A DNA stretch of 8,136 nucleotides from a bacterium (lineage in GTDB: Bacteria; UBP18; UBA7526), in contig DRGV01000039.1 of assembly GCA_011049955.1 (NCBI GenBank), positions 1 through 8,136 on the forward strand. The letters run 5' to 3'. The number at the start of each line of letters is the position of its first letter. Within the stretch, counting starts at the first letter, position 1. The notes under the pieces are model-generated. The model had not been told where the DNA came from, made no database searches, and saw only the letters and a program-made list of their open reading frames with translations. Shown here piece by piece: positions 5,350 to 8,136 of the stretch. The translations under genes were made by a program, and so were the position numbers.

Positions 5350-6981
5350 CTACCTCCTTTCTTTCTCCATTAAATCTCTCAAACTGGTCTTTGCCTCCTT
5401 CTCGCTTCCCATATACTCTTTCATCTCTTCCGTCTCTTTATCTAAGAGATACTCCTTGATGCTTAAGGCAATCTTCCTCTTTTTTCTGTCTACCTTTATT
5501 ATCTTGGCCATTACCTCTTCTCCCGGGGAGACGACATCCTCACAGGATTCCACCCTTCTCTTTGCCAATTGAGAGATGTGGATCAGCCCCTCTATTCCCT
5601 TCTCCAGTTCCACGAAGACCCCGAAGGGGGCGATGTCTATTACCCTGACCTTGAGGCACCTTTCCTCTTTGAACTTCTCATAAGGGTCCGGGGCAAGCTG
5701 CTTCAAGCCAAGTGAGATCTTCTCTTCCTCAGGATTGATATCCAATACCATAGATTCATACTCCTCTCCCTCCTTTACTATTCTTGAAGGATGGGAGACC
5801 CTCTCCTTCCAGGATAGATCAGAGATGTGGATGAGACCCTCTAAGCCCTCCTCCAGTTTTAAGAAGGCCCCGAATCTGGTAATTCCCGTTATCCTCCCCT
5901 TTACCTTAGAACCTATGGGATGCTTCTTCTCCATCTCCTTCCACAAGAGACTCCTGCGATCCAGGGTCATCCTCTGGTTCTGAGAATCAACATTCAAGAT
6001 TTTTACCCTAATCTTCTCTCCGGCCTTCAATATCGAAGAAGGTTTCTCTAAGTAACTGGAACAGGAGACCCGTGAAACATGCAGGAGCCCTTCTAACCCT
6101 TCTTCTAACTCCACGAAAGCTCCATACTCTGTTAAGGTAGTGATTTTCCCCTCTACAATGGAGCCCGGAGGATACTTCTTCTCTGCTTCTTCCCAGGGGT
6201 CTTTTCTGAGTTGCTTCAATCCCAAAGAAATCTTCTCTCTCTCTTTATCGAGGGCGAGGACCAAGACTTCCACCTCTTCTCCAAGGGACAAAATTTCTGA
6301 AGGATGCCTCAGATGGGCATAGGAGATGTCCTTGATATGAATGAGGCCATCGAATCCTCCTAGATCAATGAAGGCCCCGAAGATAGTCAGGCTCTTTACC
6401 CTTCCCTTCAGAATATCTCCGACTTGCGTCTGAGAAAAGATTCTCTCTTTTACCTTAGCTCTTTCGTCCTCTAAGATTACTTTCCTAGAGAGAACTAAAT
6501 TCTTTCTCTTTCTGTCAAACTTAATAATCCTTACTTTAATCTTTTTCCCAATAAACTCTTCCAGATTATATCTGGGAAAAAGATCCAGATGGGAGCCAGG
6601 AAGGAATCCCTCCCAGCCAACATCGACCATGAGTCCTCCCTTAACCCTTTTCTTGACAGTACCCTCTAACAATTTCTGTTTTTCATAGGCCTCACTCAAT
6701 GTCTGCCAGATGATGGTCTCTTCCGCCCTCTTTTTAGAGAGGAGAATAAGCCCCTCTTCCCCCTCTCTCTTTACAACGTAGGCTGAAATCTTTTCTCCCG
6801 CCTTGGGAGGTTCTCTAAACTCTCCTTTAGGGATGATACCCTCTACCTTATATCCGATATCGATTAAAACTCCCTCATCCTCCACCTGAATGACTCTTCC
6901 TTCTACTATCTGATTTTGGCGAATAGATTCTCTGGCAAAGGATTCTTCATATAGTTGCTTTAATTCTTTCTTAGTTGTCAT
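5350..6981 (-). CDS. rpsA: 30S ribosomal protein S1, six S1 domains
   Basis: RNA-binding protein of the small ribosomal subunit that helps mRNA dock and unfold at initiation. The 543 residues hold six S1 (OB-fold) repeats, at about 23-85, 103-168, 187-257, 272-344, 357-428 and 442-510. This matches the full proteobacterial plan and is longer than the four-domain forms of many Gram-positives. Domains 3 to 6 carry the RNA-binding pattern FGAF(V/I)..LEEGLEGL(I/L)H(I/V)S or a close version of it. Domains 1 and 2 are more divergent, as in ribosome-binding domains of known S1. The start overlaps ispH by 11 bp, with GAGAGG about 9 nt before the ATG. The 3' end carries the ribosome site for the DUF47 gene. 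The acidic/basic tail (511-543) is lineage-variable. Confidence 0.97.
   Translation of the reverse strand: MTTKKELKQLYEESFARESIRQNQIVEGRVIQVEDEGVLIDIGYKVEGIIPKGEFREPPKAGEKISAYVVKREGEEGLILLSKKRAEETIIWQTLSEAYEKQKLLEGTVKKRVKGGLMVDVGWEGFLPGSHLDLFPRYNLEEFIGKKIKVRIIKFDRKRKNLVLSRKVILEDERAKVKERIFSQTQVGDILKGRVKSLTIFGAFIDLGGFDGLIHIKDISYAHLRHPSEILSLGEEVEVLVLALDKEREKISLGLKQLRKDPWEEAEKKYPPGSIVEGKITTLTEYGAFVELEEGLEGLLHVSRVSCSSYLEKPSSILKAGEKIRVKILNVDSQNQRMTLDRRSLLWKEMEKKHPIGSKVKGRITGITRFGAFLKLEEGLEGLIHISDLSWKERVSHPSRIVKEGEEYESMVLDINPEEEKISLGLKQLAPDPYEKFKEERCLKVRVIDIAPFGVFVELEKGIEGLIHISQLAKRRVESCEDVVSPGEEVMAKIIKVDRKKRKIALSIKEYLLDKETEEMKEYMGSEKEAKTSLRDLMEKERR
5352..5360 (-). promoter_or_regulatory. Shine-Dalgarno for the DUF47 gene, inside the end of rpsA
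   Basis: AAAGGAGGT on the minus strand overlaps the last two Arg codons of rpsA and the first base of its TAG stop, with AGGAGG 6 nt before the DUF47 ATG. This near-perfect site fits translational coupling of the phosphate genes to S1. Confidence 0.8.
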
Positions 6982-7798
6982 AACCCCTTACCTCTCTCGC
7001 CACCTCATCTATCAGCCATTTTGGGGTAGAGGCTCCAGCACTAATTCCAACCATCTTTTTATTCCTTAGCCAGCTGGGATCTATTTCGGATGCTCTCTCG
7101 ATGTGATGGGTCTCGGTAAATCCTTTACTGATCTGGAATAGTCTCTTGGTATTGGCACTATTCTTGCCTCCGATAATGAGCACCAGATTCGCCTCCTTGG
7201 CCAACTTTCTGGTAGCGCGCTGTTGTCTGGATACTGCACTACAGATAGTGGCACAGACCTTGAGTTCCTCTGTCTTCTTTCTCAAATTTTTGACAATCCC
7301 CTTGAAATTCTCCAGGGATTGAGTGGTCTGGGCCACCACTCCCATTTTAGGGTAAAATTCTATTTTTTCTACCTGGGAAGGCCCCTGAAGAATGATACTC
7401 TTTTCCGAAGCCATGCTCTTCACCTCTGGATGGCCCCGGTCTCCCACAATCACCAGCTGATAACCCCCGGCCTCTAATTCCCTGGCACTTTCCTGGGCCC
7501 GCTTCACATAGGGACAGGTGGCATCGATAATCCTCAATCCTTTTTTCCTGGCCAGCTCAATGGCGGCCCGAGGTAATCCATGAGAACGAATGATGAGAGT
7601 CCCTTCTTTAATTCCTTTTAAATTATCTATTATCTTAAGCTCTTTTTGGGATAACCTCTCTACTACCTGGAGATTATGAATGAGGGGACCCAGAGTATAG
7701 AATGGCCCCCTCTCTTCCACGAGCACCTTCTCTACTATCTCCAGGGCTCTCCTCACTCCAAAACAGAAACCCGACCCCTGGGCAACGATCACTTTCAT
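6971..7798 (-). CDS. ispH: 4-hydroxy-3-methylbut-2-enyl diphosphate reductase (IspH/LytB)
   Basis: Last enzyme of the MEP isoprenoid pathway: an iron-sulfur protein that reduces HMBPP to isopentenyl and dimethylallyl diphosphate in the cytoplasm. The 275 residues include the three expected cluster Cys residues, C12 (GFCFGVRRA), C95 (DATCPYV) and C186 (ATICSA). Substrate residues visible are H41 (LIHN), H73 (RSHG), H123 and E125 (GHPEV), T158-T159 (AQTTQS), S214 and N216 (GKNSANT) and S257 (SAGASTP). The stretch after C186 (SAVSRQ) appears one residue shorter than the usual C-x-A-T-x-x-R-Q, compared from memory. The ATG overlaps the plsC stop (ATGA), with only a weak ribosome site, which fits coupling to plsC. 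The 3' end overlaps rpsA by 11 bp. Many Clostridia carry a fused IspH-S1 protein. Confidence 0.96.
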   Translation of the reverse strand: MKVIVAQGSGFCFGVRRALEIVEKVLVEERGPFYTLGPLIHNLQVVERLSQKELKIIDNLKGIKEGTLIIRSHGLPRAAIELARKKGLRIIDATCPYVKRAQESARELEAGGYQLVIVGDRGHPEVKSMASEKSIILQGPSQVEKIEFYPKMGVVAQTTQSLENFKGIVKNLRKKTEELKVCATICSAVSRQQRATRKLAKEANLVLIIGGKNSANTKRLFQISKGFTETHHIERASEIDPSWLRNKKMVGISAGASTPKWLIDEVAREVRGYDN

Positions 7799-8136
7799 TC
7801 CGTTTGCATTTTCCTTATTCTATTCATGATCTCATCACTCATTGCCCGATAGGCCTCTTTGGGCTTGAGATGAGAGAATCTCTCAATGGTCAAGGGTCCA
7901 CCAAAAGAGACCTTTATCTTTCTTGGTCGAATGAACTTGCCCTTGAAGGGAAGCGCGCGGTTGGAACCAAAGATACGGGCAGGGATTACTGTGGCCTTTG
8001 ATTTATAGGCCAGCATCCCTACTCCCGGCTTTGGCTTGAGCAGCTCACCGCTCGGACTCCTCTTTCCTTCGATGAAGATGAGTATGGCCTCTCCCTTTTT
8101 CAAAACCCTTAGGGCTGTTTTTGTGGCTTCTATATC
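7795..8136 (-). CDS. plsC: 1-acyl-sn-glycerol-3-phosphate acyltransferase (PlsC-like), C-terminal part, cut by right edge
   Basis: C-terminal 113 residues of a PlsC-family enzyme, which adds the second acyl chain to lysophosphatidic acid at the membrane to make phosphatidic acid. Acyltransferase motif III is seen as IFIEGKRSPSG (partial residues 20-30), with Ile where most members have Pro (FPEGTRS). Motif IV is VIPARIFGSN, and a C-terminal region ends in KMQTE. The NHxxxxD catalytic motif and start codon lie outside the window. A TTG at 8101-8103 could be taken for a start, but the frame stays open to the window end with family-like sequence (DIEATKTALRVLKKGEA), so the gene is truncated by the edge. 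The TGA stop overlaps the ispH ATG by 4 bp. The order plsC-ispH-rpsA, often preceded by cmk, is common in bacteria. Confidence 0.88.
   Translation of the reverse strand, partial: DIEATKTALRVLKKGEAILIFIEGKRSPSGELLKPKPGVGMLAYKSKATVIPARIFGSNRALPFKGKFIRPRKIKVSFGGPLTIERFSHLKPKEAYRAMSDEIMNRIRKMQTE

Noticed and set aside
7702..8001. Plus-strand 99-codon open frame, with others at 5252-5572, 4898-5143 and 7223-7477
   Set aside because: All lie antisense to well-recognised genes (plsC, ispH, rpsA, DUF47) and look like composition effects.
7795..8103. A short complete plsC gene starting at TTG 8101-8103
   Set aside because: The frame remains open to the window edge with acyltransferase-like sequence, and the essential NHxxxxD motif would be missing from such a short protein.

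Overview
All genes in this window lie on the minus strand, so it is read from the right-hand end to the left. It looks like the chromosome of an uncultured, deep-branching bacterium. The ispH gene is next to a six-domain ribosomal protein S1. The proteins are rich in Lys, Glu and Ile, and there is a THEP1-type NTPase, a family common in archaea and thermophiles. AT-rich palindromic repeats fill the gaps. The Omnitrophota or a related candidate phylum is a reasonable guess, but nothing here proves the taxonomy.

Layout in transcription order. A tight block runs plsC (cut by the right edge), ispH, rpsA, a DUF47/PhoU-like protein and a PiT phosphate permease. Its joints are a 4-bp ATGA overlap, an 11-bp overlap, a 3-nt gap with the ribosome site inside the S1 gene, and a 24-nt gap. 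This looks like one operon joining phospholipid synthesis, isoprenoid synthesis, translation and phosphate uptake. Next come a THEP1-family nucleoside triphosphatase and nucleoside diphosphate kinase, overlapping by 16 bp. A class II aldolase-family protein, a Na+/Ca2+ exchanger-family protein and the start of an SppA-type signal peptide peptidase (GTG start, cut by the left edge) follow as single genes.

The unusual content is mostly between the genes. Each of the four larger gaps (about 160-205 bp) is filled by palindromic repeats, of at least four kinds. The best is a family of two-hairpin elements with four copies: three joined head to tail between the PiT gene and the THEP1 gene, and one just before sppA. 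Hairpin A has paired changes between copies that keep base pairing. Hairpin B has a nearly private core in each copy. The short T and A runs joining the two are shared, so the outer stems compete. On the coding strand, hairpin B is followed by a T-rich stretch and resembles an intrinsic terminator.

A further, GC-rich palindromic segment with 11-bp direct repeats sits in frame inside the exchanger gene and adds 26 codons to the loop between its two membrane domains. No CRISPR array, tRNA, rRNA, transposase or phage gene is visible. The protein-coding genes themselves are ordinary housekeeping types.
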